Below, piece after piece: positions 53,779 through 62,194 of a DNA stretch of 64,000 bases. The stretch lies in assembly GCA_000761475.1 (NCBI GenBank), contig JQNW01000001.1, forward strand, positions 682,001 to 746,000, written 5' to 3'. The stretch comes from Chromohalobacter israelensis. GTDB lineage: Bacteria; Pseudomonadota; Gammaproteobacteria; Pseudomonadales; Halomonadaceae. The translations under genes and the position numbers were made by a program. Position 1 is the first letter of the stretch; every line of letters begins with the position of its first letter. Under the pieces are notes generated by a model. That model ran no database searches. It saw only the letters and a list, made by a program, of their open reading frames with translations, and had not been told where the DNA came from.

Positions 53779-55191
53779 ATGGTGAGACTCGACAAGAAAG
53801 CGACCCGGCTCTATGTGCTGGATACCAACGTCCTGATCCACGATCCCGCAGCGCTATACCACTTCGAGGAACACGATGTCGTCATTCCCATGACCGTGTT
53901 GGAGGAACTCGACAAGCACAAGAATGGCATCCGTGAAATCGCCCAGACCGCGCGGCAGATCAGCCGCACGCTTTCCGACCTGACGTCCCGCTTCACCCCC
54001 GATCAGATTCAAGACGGTATCCCCCTGCCCGTCAGCCACGGCCCCAGCGGTCGGCTACGCTTTCTGTGCTACACCGACCTCAAGACACTCGACCCGCTGG
54101 TCGACTCGCCCGACAACCGCTTGCTCGCGGAAACCTGCCGCCTTCGCGACGAGCGTCCCGACGCCTCGGTGATCCTGGTCACCAAGGACATCAACCTGCG
54201 CGTCAAGGCGGCGGCCCTCAACGTGCCCGTGGAGGACTATCTCAACGACCGTGCCTTCGACGATCTGGATGCGATGATCGAGGGTGCCAAGGTCTACGCC
54301 GAGGCCGGCCAGGAAGGACGCGGGCTGTGGGACCGGCTGAACGTCGAGGTCGACGTCGAACGCACCGAGGAGGGCACTCTCTACCATCTATCCGGCGAGC
54401 TGCCGAAGGACTGGCATGTCGGCATGCTGGTCTCCGACAGCGAGAACGGCGCCGGCTTCGAGGCCATCGTGCGCTCGCTCGCCCCGCGTCGCGCCTCGTT
54501 GCAGCTGCTGACCAACTACCGCCACCACGACGGCGTGTGGGGCGTGCATGCCCACGACAGTCGCCAGAACTTCACCCTCAACCTGTTGATGGACCCTGAA
54601 ATCGATCTGGTCACCATCGCCGGCAACGCGGGTACCGGCAAGACCTACATGACCCTGGCGGCGGCCTTCCAGCAAACCCTGGACAGCAAGCGCTTCGAGC
54701 GCATCGTCTTCACCCGTGCGCCCATCCCCATGGGCGAGGACATCGGCTTTCTGCCCGGTACCGAAGAGGAGAAGATGTCACCGTGGATGGGGGCGTTCCA
54801 CGACAACATGGACAATCTGCTGCGCGACGAACAGCACGGCGGCTCCAGCTGGAGCGACGGCGCGACCCGTCAGTTGATCGGCTCGCGCGTGCAGATTCGC
54901 TCGCCGAGCTTCATGCGCGGGCGGACCCTGAGCGATACCTTCCTGATCATCGACGAGGCGCAGAACTTCACGCCCAAGCAGCTCAAGTCGCTGATCACCC
55001 GGGCGGGACGCAATACCAAGCTGGTACTGCTCGGTAACGTGGGGCAGATCGACACGCCCTACCTGACCGCCAACACCTGCGGCATGGCCTACGCGGTGGA
55101 ACGTTTCCGCGACTGGCCGCATGCCGGCCACATCACCCTGAAAAGCGTCGAGCGCTCACGCCTGGCACTGGCTGCCGAGGAACTGCTCTGA
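53779..55191 (+). CDS. PhoH-family ATPase with N-terminal PIN domain
   Basis: 470-residue protein. The PIN nuclease-like domain (residues 8-150) starts with KATRLYVLDTNVLIHDP and contains VTKDINLRVKAAALNVPVEDY. A PhoH-type ATPase follows (Walker A GNAGTGKTYMT near 280, IIDEAQNFTPKQLKSLITRAGRNTKLVLLGN as Walker B and following). The YlaK/PhoH2 group acts as RNA helicase plus ribonuclease. I chose ATG 53779 (MVRLDKKATRLYVL), with AAGGAG 11 bases ahead; upstream in-frame codons reach 53545 but look non-coding. Confidence 0.9.
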   Translation: MVRLDKKATRLYVLDTNVLIHDPAALYHFEEHDVVIPMTVLEELDKHKNGIREIAQTARQISRTLSDLTSRFTPDQIQDGIPLPVSHGPSGRLRFLCYTDLKTLDPLVDSPDNRLLAETCRLRDERPDASVILVTKDINLRVKAAALNVPVEDYLNDRAFDDLDAMIEGAKVYAEAGQEGRGLWDRLNVEVDVERTEEGTLYHLSGELPKDWHVGMLVSDSENGAGFEAIVRSLAPRRASLQLLTNYRHHDGVWGVHAHDSRQNFTLNLLMDPEIDLVTIAGNAGTGKTYMTLAAAFQQTLDSKRFERIVFTRAPIPMGEDIGFLPGTEEEKMSPWMGAFHDNMDNLLRDEQHGGSSWSDGATRQLIGSRVQIRSPSFMRGRTLSDTFLIIDEAQNFTPKQLKSLITRAGRNTKLVLLGNVGQIDTPYLTANTCGMAYAVERFRDWPHAGHITLKSVERSRLALAAEELL

Positions 55192-55242
55192 CACCGCGTC
55201 TCGCGACGCGTTTCTCCTGCGCTTTCCATCCCCGAAACGCAC

Positions 55243-55268
55243 GCGCCCCGGCCGAACGGCCGGGGCGC
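55243..55268. terminator. Hairpin between convergent phoH-like and zinc-ribbon genes
   Basis: GCGCCCCGGCC (55243-55253), loop GAAC, GGCCGGGGCGC (55258-55268): a perfect 11-bp stem without a T-run. Confidence 0.7.
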
Positions 55269-55320
55269 TGTCATCATGCATGGGCGGCGGAACCGGAAGG
55301 CCGACCGTCCGACGGAGATG

Positions 55321-55563
55321 CTACTCCTCGGTGGAAGACGGCTTGCGGTTGTTGACCACGTCCTCGATGAGCTGCTCGTTCTCGCTGCGCGGCATCTCGT
55401 CGAGCATCTGCTTGGCGGTCTGATAATCGCCGATCTCGGTGTTGCATGAACTGCAGAACACCCGGTCATCGGGTTGCTGCGCCTGGGAGACCGTCACCTT
55501 GTGGCTGCCGCATTTCGGGCATCCCTTGGGCAAACGCATCTCGATGGAAAAGTCCTCGTTCAT
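55321..55563 (-). CDS. Small zinc-ribbon protein
   Basis: 80-residue protein with a two-knuckle zinc ribbon, CPKCGS (residues 15-20) and FCSSCNTE (about 37-44), followed by an acidic helical tail ending KPSSTEE. The function is unknown; such ribbons occur in small regulators of translation or transcription. I chose ATG 55563 because GGAGG is 7 bases ahead; ATG 55569 is too close to it, and the longer frame to 55635 runs past the ribosome site. Confidence 0.8.
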   Translation of the reverse strand: MNEDFSIEMRLPKGCPKCGSHKVTVSQAQQPDDRVFCSSCNTEIGDYQTAKQMLDEMPRSENEQLIEDVVNNRKPSSTEE

Positions 55564-55698
55564 CGCCATTCCTCCATGAGCCTGCGGAAAGGGATCGAGA
55601 CCCACGCCGCTTGCGCCGACGCCGCCACAATCCATGTACTTCCCCCTAGTGTTTGGGGCCCTGGGCGAGAAATCAAGCGCAGCAACGGGCCATCGTCG

Positions 55699-56334
55699 TC
55701 AGCGCCGCCGAAAGACCACGCCCAGGTTATTCGCCGGCAATTCGTCGACACGCTGCAGATCGAACCCGTGCGCCTCGGCCTCGGCTGCGACGTCCTCGAG
55801 CGATCTGATGCCCCAGGCCGGATCGCGGCGGCGCAGATCGGTGTCGAACGCGGCATTGCTCGCGGCGGTGTGTTCGCCGTGGCGCATGAAGGGGCCGTAC
55901 ACCACCAGCACGCCGGCCGCCGGCAGGCGCCGACCGGCCTCGCGCATGAGCGCCTGGGTCGCGGCCCAGGGCGAGATGTGCAGCATGTTGATGCAGACCA
56001 TGGCCGATACCTCGCCGGCCGCATCGGGCCAGGGCCCGGTGACGTCCAGCGCGAGCGGCGATTCGAGGTTCGTCAGCCCCGCGTGACGCCGCCAGGCGTC
56101 GATGGAGCCACGAGCCTGCGCGCTGGGGTCGCTGGGTTGCCAGACGAGCGCCGGCAGGTGCGTCGCGAAATGCACGGCATGCTCGCCGCTACCGCTGGCG
56201 ATTTCGAGGACGCGCCCCGTGGCGGGCAATACCTCGCGCAGAAGCGCCAGGATCGGCTCGCGGTTGCGCTTCGCGGCGGGCGTGGAAAGGCGCACGCCGT
56301 CACCGGGCTCGGGCGTTTCCATGCTCTGCATCAT
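55699..56334 (-). CDS. DUF938 family SAM-dependent methyltransferase
   Basis: 211-residue class I methyltransferase-like protein. Visible: RLSTPAAKRNREPILALL, the SAM loop VLEIASGSGEHAVHFA, QPSDPSAQARGSI, and ICINMLHISPWAAT-like core with GVLVVYGPF. These are signature lines of DUF938. The substrate is unknown. The ATG at 56334 overlaps the stop of the carboxylesterase gene in an ATGATG context, so the two are co-translated. Confidence 0.87.
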   Translation of the reverse strand: MMQSMETPEPGDGVRLSTPAAKRNREPILALLREVLPATGRVLEIASGSGEHAVHFATHLPALVWQPSDPSAQARGSIDAWRRHAGLTNLESPLALDVTGPWPDAAGEVSAMVCINMLHISPWAATQALMREAGRRLPAAGVLVVYGPFMRHGEHTAASNAAFDTDLRRRDPAWGIRSLEDVAAEAEAHGFDLQRVDELPANNLGVVFRRR

Positions 56335-57008
56335 GTCTCCTTCGCACCCAGCCGAGCGTTCAGCCACTGGCCGATGTCCTCGATCTGCTCAGGACACAGC
56401 GCGTGCTGCATGGGATAGGTGCGATAGGTCACTGCATAGCCCAAGGCCTCGGCCCGCTCGGCACCTTCGTGCCCCAGCGCCTCGGGCACCACCGGATCGA
56501 AACTGCCGTGATGCACTTCGATGGGCAGTGCACGATTGGCATCGCTGGGCTCGATGGAGGTCGCGGTCGCGAAGTACGTGGACAACGCCAGCAGCCCACC
56601 CAGCGGCTTGGGGTACGTCAGCGCCGCGTGATAGGCCACCGCACCGCCCTGCGAGAATCCCGCGACGATGATGCGTCGGCTGTCGATGCCCCGGGCGATC
56701 TCGGCATCGATCAGCCCATGCACCATGTCCGCCGATGCCTTGAGCTGCGCTTCGTCGATGCGCCGGCCGAGGTTCATGTCGAGGATGTCGTACCAGGCCG
56801 GCATTTCCATGCCGCCGTTGACCGTCACCGGCATGCGCGGCGCATGCGGAAGCACGAAACGCACCGCCAGGTCCTTGGCCAGGGGCAGCGCCGGCACCAG
56901 CGGCTCGAAGTCATGCCCGTCGGCGCCCAGGCCGTGCAGGAGAATGACCGTGGCATCCGCCGCGCGTGCCTGTCGGGGTTCGATGATCAGAGGCGAAGAG
57001 TCGGCCAT
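56331..57008 (-). CDS. Carboxylesterase/phospholipase family hydrolase
   Basis: 225-residue alpha/beta hydrolase like Pseudomonas carboxylesterase II. Oxyanion block LLHGLGADGHDFEPLVP, nucleophile GFSQGGAVAYHAAL, acid in GSFDPVVP and histidine in YPMQHALCPEQI. Cytoplasmic, acts on short-chain esters. The ATG at 57008 has AAGGAGCCCAGCCG ahead; a longer frame to 57080 lacks a ribosome site. Confidence 0.92.
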   Translation of the reverse strand: MADSSPLIIEPRQARAADATVILLHGLGADGHDFEPLVPALPLAKDLAVRFVLPHAPRMPVTVNGGMEMPAWYDILDMNLGRRIDEAQLKASADMVHGLIDAEIARGIDSRRIIVAGFSQGGAVAYHAALTYPKPLGGLLALSTYFATATSIEPSDANRALPIEVHHGSFDPVVPEALGHEGAERAEALGYAVTYRTYPMQHALCPEQIEDIGQWLNARLGAKET

Positions 57009-57096
57009 CGGCTGGGCTCCTTGAAACGATTTGCGCGGATGAGAAGGCACAGGATGTGGCAAACGGGCGGCCCTGTCCACGCCTCCCGGGCGTCCG

Positions 57097-58866
57097 TCAG
57101 AACGGCCAGATCAACGGAATCAGCACCAGCGTCACCGCGCCCACCAATACACTCAAGCCGCCCCCGACCCGCAGATAGTCGCTGAAGCGATACCCGCCGG
57201 GCCCGTAGACCATCAGATTGGTCTGATAGCCGATCGGCGTCAGGAAGCTGGCCGAGGCGGCGAACATCACTGCGATCACGAAGGGCATGATATCTACGCC
57301 CAGTTGCTGCGCGGCACCGGTGACGATGGGAAAGGCGATCACCGCCGCCGCGTTGTTGGTGACCACCTCGGTGAGCAACGCCACCACCAGATACGCCCCG
57401 ACCAACAGCAGGTACGGATTGCCGTCGGCCAGCGATAATGCCCCCTGGGCGAGGGCCTGGGCGGCACCGGAGCTTTCCATCGCCGCTCCCAGCCCGAAGG
57501 ATGCGGCAATGGTCAGCAGCACCTGGGTGTCCAGTCCACGACGGGCCGCGCCGATGGAGCAGCACCCCGTCACCAGCGCCAGTGCGACGCCGAGCATCGC
57601 CGCCTTGAGCAGGCTCAGGACCCCGAACGCCGCCAGCCCGACCACGCCGAGCATGATGCTCCATGCCACCCAGGCGCGCTCGTGGTGCGGCCGCGCCTGG
57701 CCATTGAGCTCGCTGATCAGCAGGAAGTCGCGCGACTGACGATGCCGCTCGACGAACGCCGGGCGTACCTCCATGAGCAGCACGTCCGCCGCCTGCAGGC
57801 GAATCTGTCCCAGGTTGCCGGATACGCGCTCGCCATGCCGGCATACCGCCAGCACCGAGGCGCCGTAGAAGGTCCGGAAATGCCCTTCGCGCAGGCGCCG
57901 CCCCAGGAACTGGCATTGCTCGGAGACCACTGCTTCGACCAGACGCCGCTCGGCGAACGCCTTCTTGAGGCTCGACTGCCCCTGACCGGTGGGCCGCAAG
58001 CCACGAATCTGCTGCAACTCCACCGCCGCTTCCGTGGTCCCAGCGAAGACCAGGCGATCATTGGCCTTGAGGCGCTCGCCGCGTCCCACGACCGAGACCA
58101 CGTTGCCATCGCGTTCGATCTCGACCAGAAACAGGCCCTCGAGATGACGCAGCCCGGCTTCCTCGACGCTCTTGTCGACGATGGGGCCTTGCGGGTCGAC
58201 CTGCATCTCGATGGTGTATTCGCGCGGGTTCTCGAAGACATCCGATGCGGTACGGCGCCGGGGCAGCAGCCAGCGTCCCACCAGCATCAGGTAGGCCAGC
58301 CCGACCAGCGCCACGGGCACGCCGACCCAGGCGATGTCGAACAGGTGCAGGGCACGCTCGGGATAGCGCTCGCGCAGCAGGCCATCGACCACCAGGTTGG
58401 TGCTGGTGCCCATCAGCGAGCAGGTGCCGCCCAGGATCGAGGCGAAGCTCAGCGGCATCAGCAGGCGGTGCGCGGGCAGGCGCAGGCGACGGCTCCAGCT
58501 CAATACCGCCGGCAGGAAGGTCGCCACCACCGGCGTGTTGTTGAGAAAGGCGCTGATCGCCGAGACCGGCAACAGCAGGCGCCCCTGGGCGCCCAGCTCG
58601 TGTCGCGGCCGGCCCAGCAGGTAGCGAATGATCAGGTCGATGCCGCCCGTCTCGCGTATGCTTGCCACGAGGATGTACATGAAGGCGACGGTGAACAGGC
58701 CGCTGTTGGAAAAGCCTCCCAGGGCCTCGTCGGCATCGATGATGCCGACGCCGAACAGCGCGATGACCGCGCCCAGGAGAATCACGTCCGGCCCGAGACG
58801 GCTCAGCGCCATCAACAGGAACGACGCCGCCACCACGGCCAGCGTCAGCCACGCATCGAACGGCAT
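57097..58866 (-). CDS. SLC13-type permease with two cytoplasmic RCK_C (TrkA-C) domains
   Basis: 589-residue membrane protein. An N-terminal half of about five spans (LNNTPVVATFLPAVLSW, GTCSLMGTSTNLVVDGLL) and a C-terminal half (TEVVTNNAAAVIAFPI, FLTPIGYQTNLMVYGPGGY) carry the paired SNT-like motifs of the DASS fold. Between them (about 210-390) are two TrkA-C domains. Relatives include YfbS and the plant/algal sulfate transporter SLT group; the ion here (sulfate, dicarboxylate or other) is not evident. Start ATG at 58866. Divergent from the sulfatase-fold gene. Confidence 0.87.
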   Translation of the reverse strand: MPFDAWLTLAVVAASFLLMALSRLGPDVILLGAVIALFGVGIIDADEALGGFSNSGLFTVAFMYILVASIRETGGIDLIIRYLLGRPRHELGAQGRLLLPVSAISAFLNNTPVVATFLPAVLSWSRRLRLPAHRLLMPLSFASILGGTCSLMGTSTNLVVDGLLRERYPERALHLFDIAWVGVPVALVGLAYLMLVGRWLLPRRRTASDVFENPREYTIEMQVDPQGPIVDKSVEEAGLRHLEGLFLVEIERDGNVVSVVGRGERLKANDRLVFAGTTEAAVELQQIRGLRPTGQGQSSLKKAFAERRLVEAVVSEQCQFLGRRLREGHFRTFYGASVLAVCRHGERVSGNLGQIRLQAADVLLMEVRPAFVERHRQSRDFLLISELNGQARPHHERAWVAWSIMLGVVGLAAFGVLSLLKAAMLGVALALVTGCCSIGAARRGLDTQVLLTIAASFGLGAAMESSGAAQALAQGALSLADGNPYLLLVGAYLVVALLTEVVTNNAAAVIAFPIVTGAAQQLGVDIMPFVIAVMFAASASFLTPIGYQTNLMVYGPGGYRFSDYLRVGGGLSVLVGAVTLVLIPLIWPF

Positions 58867-58986
58867 ACCGCCAATGTCCTAAACAGAAAACGATAGGCGC
58901 ATTGTGACGAACCGCGAATATTCCCTGAAGTTATTTGTAGGAATGGACTTAGACGCTTTTTGTTCTATAGCGAACGAGGGACCCGC

Positions 58987-60570
58987 ATGCGCCGCTGGTG
59001 GTTAACGCTACTGCTCGTCAATGTCACGCTCATCGCCACGGCACTCCCACGTACGGGGGTCACGGCAATGCCCTGGCTGGCCGTGGACGGCTTGATGCTG
59101 ATCGCCGCTCTGAGCCTGTGGCCAGGGCATCGCCACGCCCGGCGCGGGCTGGGCTACGCCGCCGGCGCCCTCATCGCCATCGTCGTGCTGGGCACCGTGG
59201 GCAACACGGTCACCCAGGAAATACGCGGCCGCCTCTTCAACCCTTATCTCGACCCCGCGCAGTTGCCGATCTTCCTGGAATTGCTGCGCGACAATCTGGG
59301 GCTGGCAACGAGCCTGGTGCTGGTAGCGGTGGCGATCGTCGGCCTGCTCACCATCGGCGGCGGGCTCGGTCATCTGCTCGCCACCCTGCCCCGCCCTCGC
59401 CGACCGTCCGCCCGTCTCACTCTCGTCGGGGTGCTGGTCGTGAGTACGGGACTGGTGCTGCTCGGCCCCACCCGACACACGACCTGGCTCGGCACGCCCG
59501 GCGTCGGCCTGCTCGCCGACCAGGTCACGCGCGCCTACGCCACCCACGCGGCCGTGCGCGATTTCGATGCCCAGCTGACTCGCAGCGAGACGCCGCTCGA
59601 TGCCCCCGAGGGGCACCCCCTGCCCGGGCTCGCGGGGCGCGACGTCATCCTGGCGTTCGTCGAGTCCTACGGCATGGCCGCGCTGGAACGCGCGCCCTTC
59701 GCGGCACCGGTGAACCAACGTCTCGACGCCATGGCCGAGACGTTCGAACGCGCCGGTCTCAGCGTCGCCAGCGGCCGGCTCGTCTCGCCCACGCTGGGCG
59801 GCCAGTCGCGCCTGGCCCACGCCAGCGTGCTCAGCGGGCTATGGATCGACTCCACGCTGCGCTACGACCTTCTGCTGGAAAGCCCGCGCGCGACCCTCGT
59901 CGACGACTTCGAACGTAGCGGGCACACCAGCGTGGCGATGATGCCGGCCATCTATCGCAACTGGCCGGCGGGCCGGCGCCTGGGCTATGACACCATCCAC
60001 GACGACCCCCGACTCGACTATCGCGGGCCGCGCCTGGGCTGGGTGACGATCCCCGATCAGTTCGTCTGGCATCGCCTGCGCCAGCTGCGCGACGCGCATG
60101 CCGAGCCGGTATTCGCCGAACTGGCGCTGATCAGCAGCCACGCCCCCTGGACACCGGTGATCGAACCGCTGCCCTGGGACGCCATCGGCGACGGCGAGGG
60201 CTTCTCGCGCTGGGAAGACGCCGGAAGCGACTTTCTCGAAAAATGGGGAGACAACGCGGGCATGCGCCAGCGCTACGGCCCCTCGCTGGCGTACTCGCTG
60301 GCGGTCGCCGCGGAGTACGCCGTGCATGACGTGGACGCCGACAGCCTGCTGATCCTGCTCGGCGATCATCAGGCAGCCCCGGGAATGCTCGGTTTCACGC
60401 CCGACCGCGAAGTGCCGGTGCACGTCGTCAGCGGCGACCCCGACCTGATCGCCCCCTTTCTCGAGCATGGCTTCGTGCGCGGCACACAACCGCCCCGCGA
60501 CACGCCGGCGCGCTCGATGGCCGATCTACGCGACTTGCTGCACAGGCTGTATGGGGGCGACGCCTCCTGA
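58987..60570 (+). CDS. Membrane sulfatase-fold protein (LTA synthase/phosphoglycerol transferase-like)
   Basis: 527-residue protein with four or five N-terminal membrane spans (to about residue 170), then a periplasmic alkaline-phosphatase-fold domain. VILAFVESYGMAAL, TLGGQSRLAHASVLSG (likely nucleophile region) and LLILLGDHQAAPGM (metal Asp-His) are the visible core. Such proteins move phosphoglycerol or phosphoethanolamine onto envelope glycans or lipids. The ATG at 58987 has CGAGGGACCCGC ahead; an upstream extension to 58960 is not used. The acceptor is unknown. Confidence 0.8.
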   Translation: MRRWWLTLLLVNVTLIATALPRTGVTAMPWLAVDGLMLIAALSLWPGHRHARRGLGYAAGALIAIVVLGTVGNTVTQEIRGRLFNPYLDPAQLPIFLELLRDNLGLATSLVLVAVAIVGLLTIGGGLGHLLATLPRPRRPSARLTLVGVLVVSTGLVLLGPTRHTTWLGTPGVGLLADQVTRAYATHAAVRDFDAQLTRSETPLDAPEGHPLPGLAGRDVILAFVESYGMAALERAPFAAPVNQRLDAMAETFERAGLSVASGRLVSPTLGGQSRLAHASVLSGLWIDSTLRYDLLLESPRATLVDDFERSGHTSVAMMPAIYRNWPAGRRLGYDTIHDDPRLDYRGPRLGWVTIPDQFVWHRLRQLRDAHAEPVFAELALISSHAPWTPVIEPLPWDAIGDGEGFSRWEDAGSDFLEKWGDNAGMRQRYGPSLAYSLAVAAEYAVHDVDADSLLILLGDHQAAPGMLGFTPDREVPVHVVSGDPDLIAPFLEHGFVRGTQPPRDTPARSMADLRDLLHRLYGGDAS

Positions 60571-60602
60571 CGTCGCCCCGTCATGCACGGCCTGAACCTG
60601 CG

Positions 60603-61592
60603 TCAGGCGCGGACCCGATCGCGGCGGTCCTTGATCCAGCTCGCCACACTGGTGGTCACCAGCGCCCCGACGATGACGGTCATCGACAGCCAGATGGGGA
60701 TCTCGGGAATCGACTCGATGGGATGCCCGCCGTTGATGAACGGCAAGGTGTTCTCGTGCAGCGCCTCGAGCACCAGCTTGACGCCGATGAAGGCCAGGAT
60801 CACCGACAGCCCCAGACCCAGGTAGACCAGACGCGACAGCAGCCCGCCGAGCAGGAAGTACAGCTGCAGCAGGCCCAGCAGGGCAAAGGCATTGGTGGTG
60901 AAGACGATATAGGGCTCGCGCGTCAGCCCATAGATGGCGGGAATGGAGTCCAGCGCGAACAGCAGGTCCGTGAAGCCCAGCGCCACGATCACCATGAACA
61001 GCGGCGTCACCACCCGCTTGCCGTCGACCTTCGCGATCAGGCGCTGGCCATGATACGCCTCGGTCGCAGGCAGCCAGCGCTGCGCCAGGCGCACCGCGAG
61101 GTTGGGGCGGTACTCTTCTTCCTCGTCGCTGTCCTCGAAGCTCTCCTTGCCGAGCTTGTAGGCGGTCCACAACAGGAAGGCGCCGAAGATGTAGAAGACC
61201 CAGCTGAACTGGTGGATCGCCGCCGCGCCCACGGCGATGAAGATGCCGCGCATGATCAAAGCGATGACGATGCCGATCAGCAGCGCTTTCTGCTGATGGA
61301 CCCGTGGCACCGCGAACTTGGCCATGATGATCACGAACACGAACAGATTGTCCACCGAGAGGCTCTTCTCGGTGATGAAACCCGCGAAGTACTCGGCGCC
61401 GCGCTGCGGCCCCCAGACGAACCACAGTCCCGTCCCGAACAGCACGGCAATGGCGATGAACACGCACGACCAGGCACCCGCTTCCTTGAAGCTCGGTTCG
61501 TGCGGCTTGCGTACGTGACAGACGAAATCGAAAACGAACAGCGCGATGATGCCGGCCACAGTGGCCAGCCATACCCACAGGGGAACGTTCAT
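60603..61592 (-). CDS. TerC-family membrane protein (Alx-like manganese exporter)
   Basis: 329-residue inner-membrane protein with about nine spans. Typical TerC blocks: EKSLSVDNLFVFVIIMAKFAVP and ALGFTDLLFALDSIPAIYGLTREPYIVFTTNAFALLGLLQLYFLL, with conserved acidic residues in the membrane. An acidic loop EDSDEEEEYR lies near 145. TerC/Alx proteins export Mn2+ or help load metal into exoenzymes. The ATG at 61592 has GGAGGTAGACTC ahead. An upstream yybP-ykoY riboswitch makes a manganese role likely. Confidence 0.93.
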   Translation of the reverse strand: MNVPLWVWLATVAGIIALFVFDFVCHVRKPHEPSFKEAGAWSCVFIAIAVLFGTGLWFVWGPQRGAEYFAGFITEKSLSVDNLFVFVIIMAKFAVPRVHQQKALLIGIVIALIMRGIFIAVGAAAIHQFSWVFYIFGAFLLWTAYKLGKESFEDSDEEEEYRPNLAVRLAQRWLPATEAYHGQRLIAKVDGKRVVTPLFMVIVALGFTDLLFALDSIPAIYGLTREPYIVFTTNAFALLGLLQLYFLLGGLLSRLVYLGLGLSVILAFIGVKLVLEALHENTLPFINGGHPIESIPEIPIWLSMTVIVGALVTTSVASWIKDRRDRVRA

Positions 61593-61621
61593 GAGTCTAC
61601 CTCCGGTCAACGGTCAACGTT

Positions 61622-61746
61622 GCCGAAGGTCTCTCCCGCTCGACATTAGAGCCGAGCCGCTGTCACCGGGGCGTTACGCCCGTGCTGACGATGACAGCGC
61701 GAATCGACGGGCCGGGCGGCCCGCGTCGGGAATACTCCCCTTCCGC
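61622..61746 (-). promoter_or_regulatory. yybP-ykoY manganese riboswitch upstream of terC
   Basis: On the minus strand the leader starts GGAAGGGGAGTA and ends GGGAGAGACCTTCGGC. These are the two conserved ends of the yybP-ykoY aptamer (AAGGGGAGUA and AGACCUU); GAAGG pairs with CCTTC as the closing stem. Helices CCCGACGCGGG-like and GCTGTCA/TGACAGC lie between. It ends 30 bases before the terC ATG, so control is probably at translation or by an overlapping terminator. Known members respond to Mn2+ and sit before terC/alx and mntP genes. Confidence 0.85.
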
Positions 61747-61816
61747 TAGCGCGGCATTGTGGGGCGCGGCGCCGCGCAATGCAACGCTTATCGGCGCCGG
61801 CGTCCCGAAGAGGACA

Positions 61817-62062
61817 TCAGCCCCAGCAATGCACGTAGCGATAGGCCGTTTCGGCCAGACGCGAATCCAGCCCCCAGGGCGCGAAACGTCGCGCCATGTC
61901 GTCGACGACCTCGCGCAATGGCCGCGACGCCTCGCGAACGCGTGCCTCGATGATGGTGCCGATCGTGAACAAGGCACTGTTTTCAGGGCTGGTGTCATCC
62001 ACGCGTGGCGACTTCAACCACGGTGCCTTGCGTGCCAGCTCGACGTCTTCCTGGGTAATCAT
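61817..62062 (-). CDS. Uncharacterised 81-residue protein
   Basis: Starts MITQEDVELARKAPWL after a good ribosome site (GGGAGGTTGGGAG) and reads as normal coding sequence for this genome, ending ETAYRYVHCWG. It has no membrane segment, signal or metal motif; mostly helical with a mixed-charge pattern. I do not recognise a family. It lies between the TerC riboswitch and the chemoreceptor gene. Confidence 0.65.
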   Translation of the reverse strand: MITQEDVELARKAPWLKSPRVDDTSPENSALFTIGTIIEARVREASRPLREVVDDMARRFAPWGLDSRLAETAYRYVHCWG

Positions 62063-62194
62063 CTCCCAACCTCCCGATACACTTGCTGTCTCGCTTGTTG
62101 TGTGTGACTCACGGCTACCACTACGACTTTAGTGCAATGCGTGAAGTTCCGCCATGCGTCACATCGGCGCGGACAGCACCGTATCTTCGGGTTG

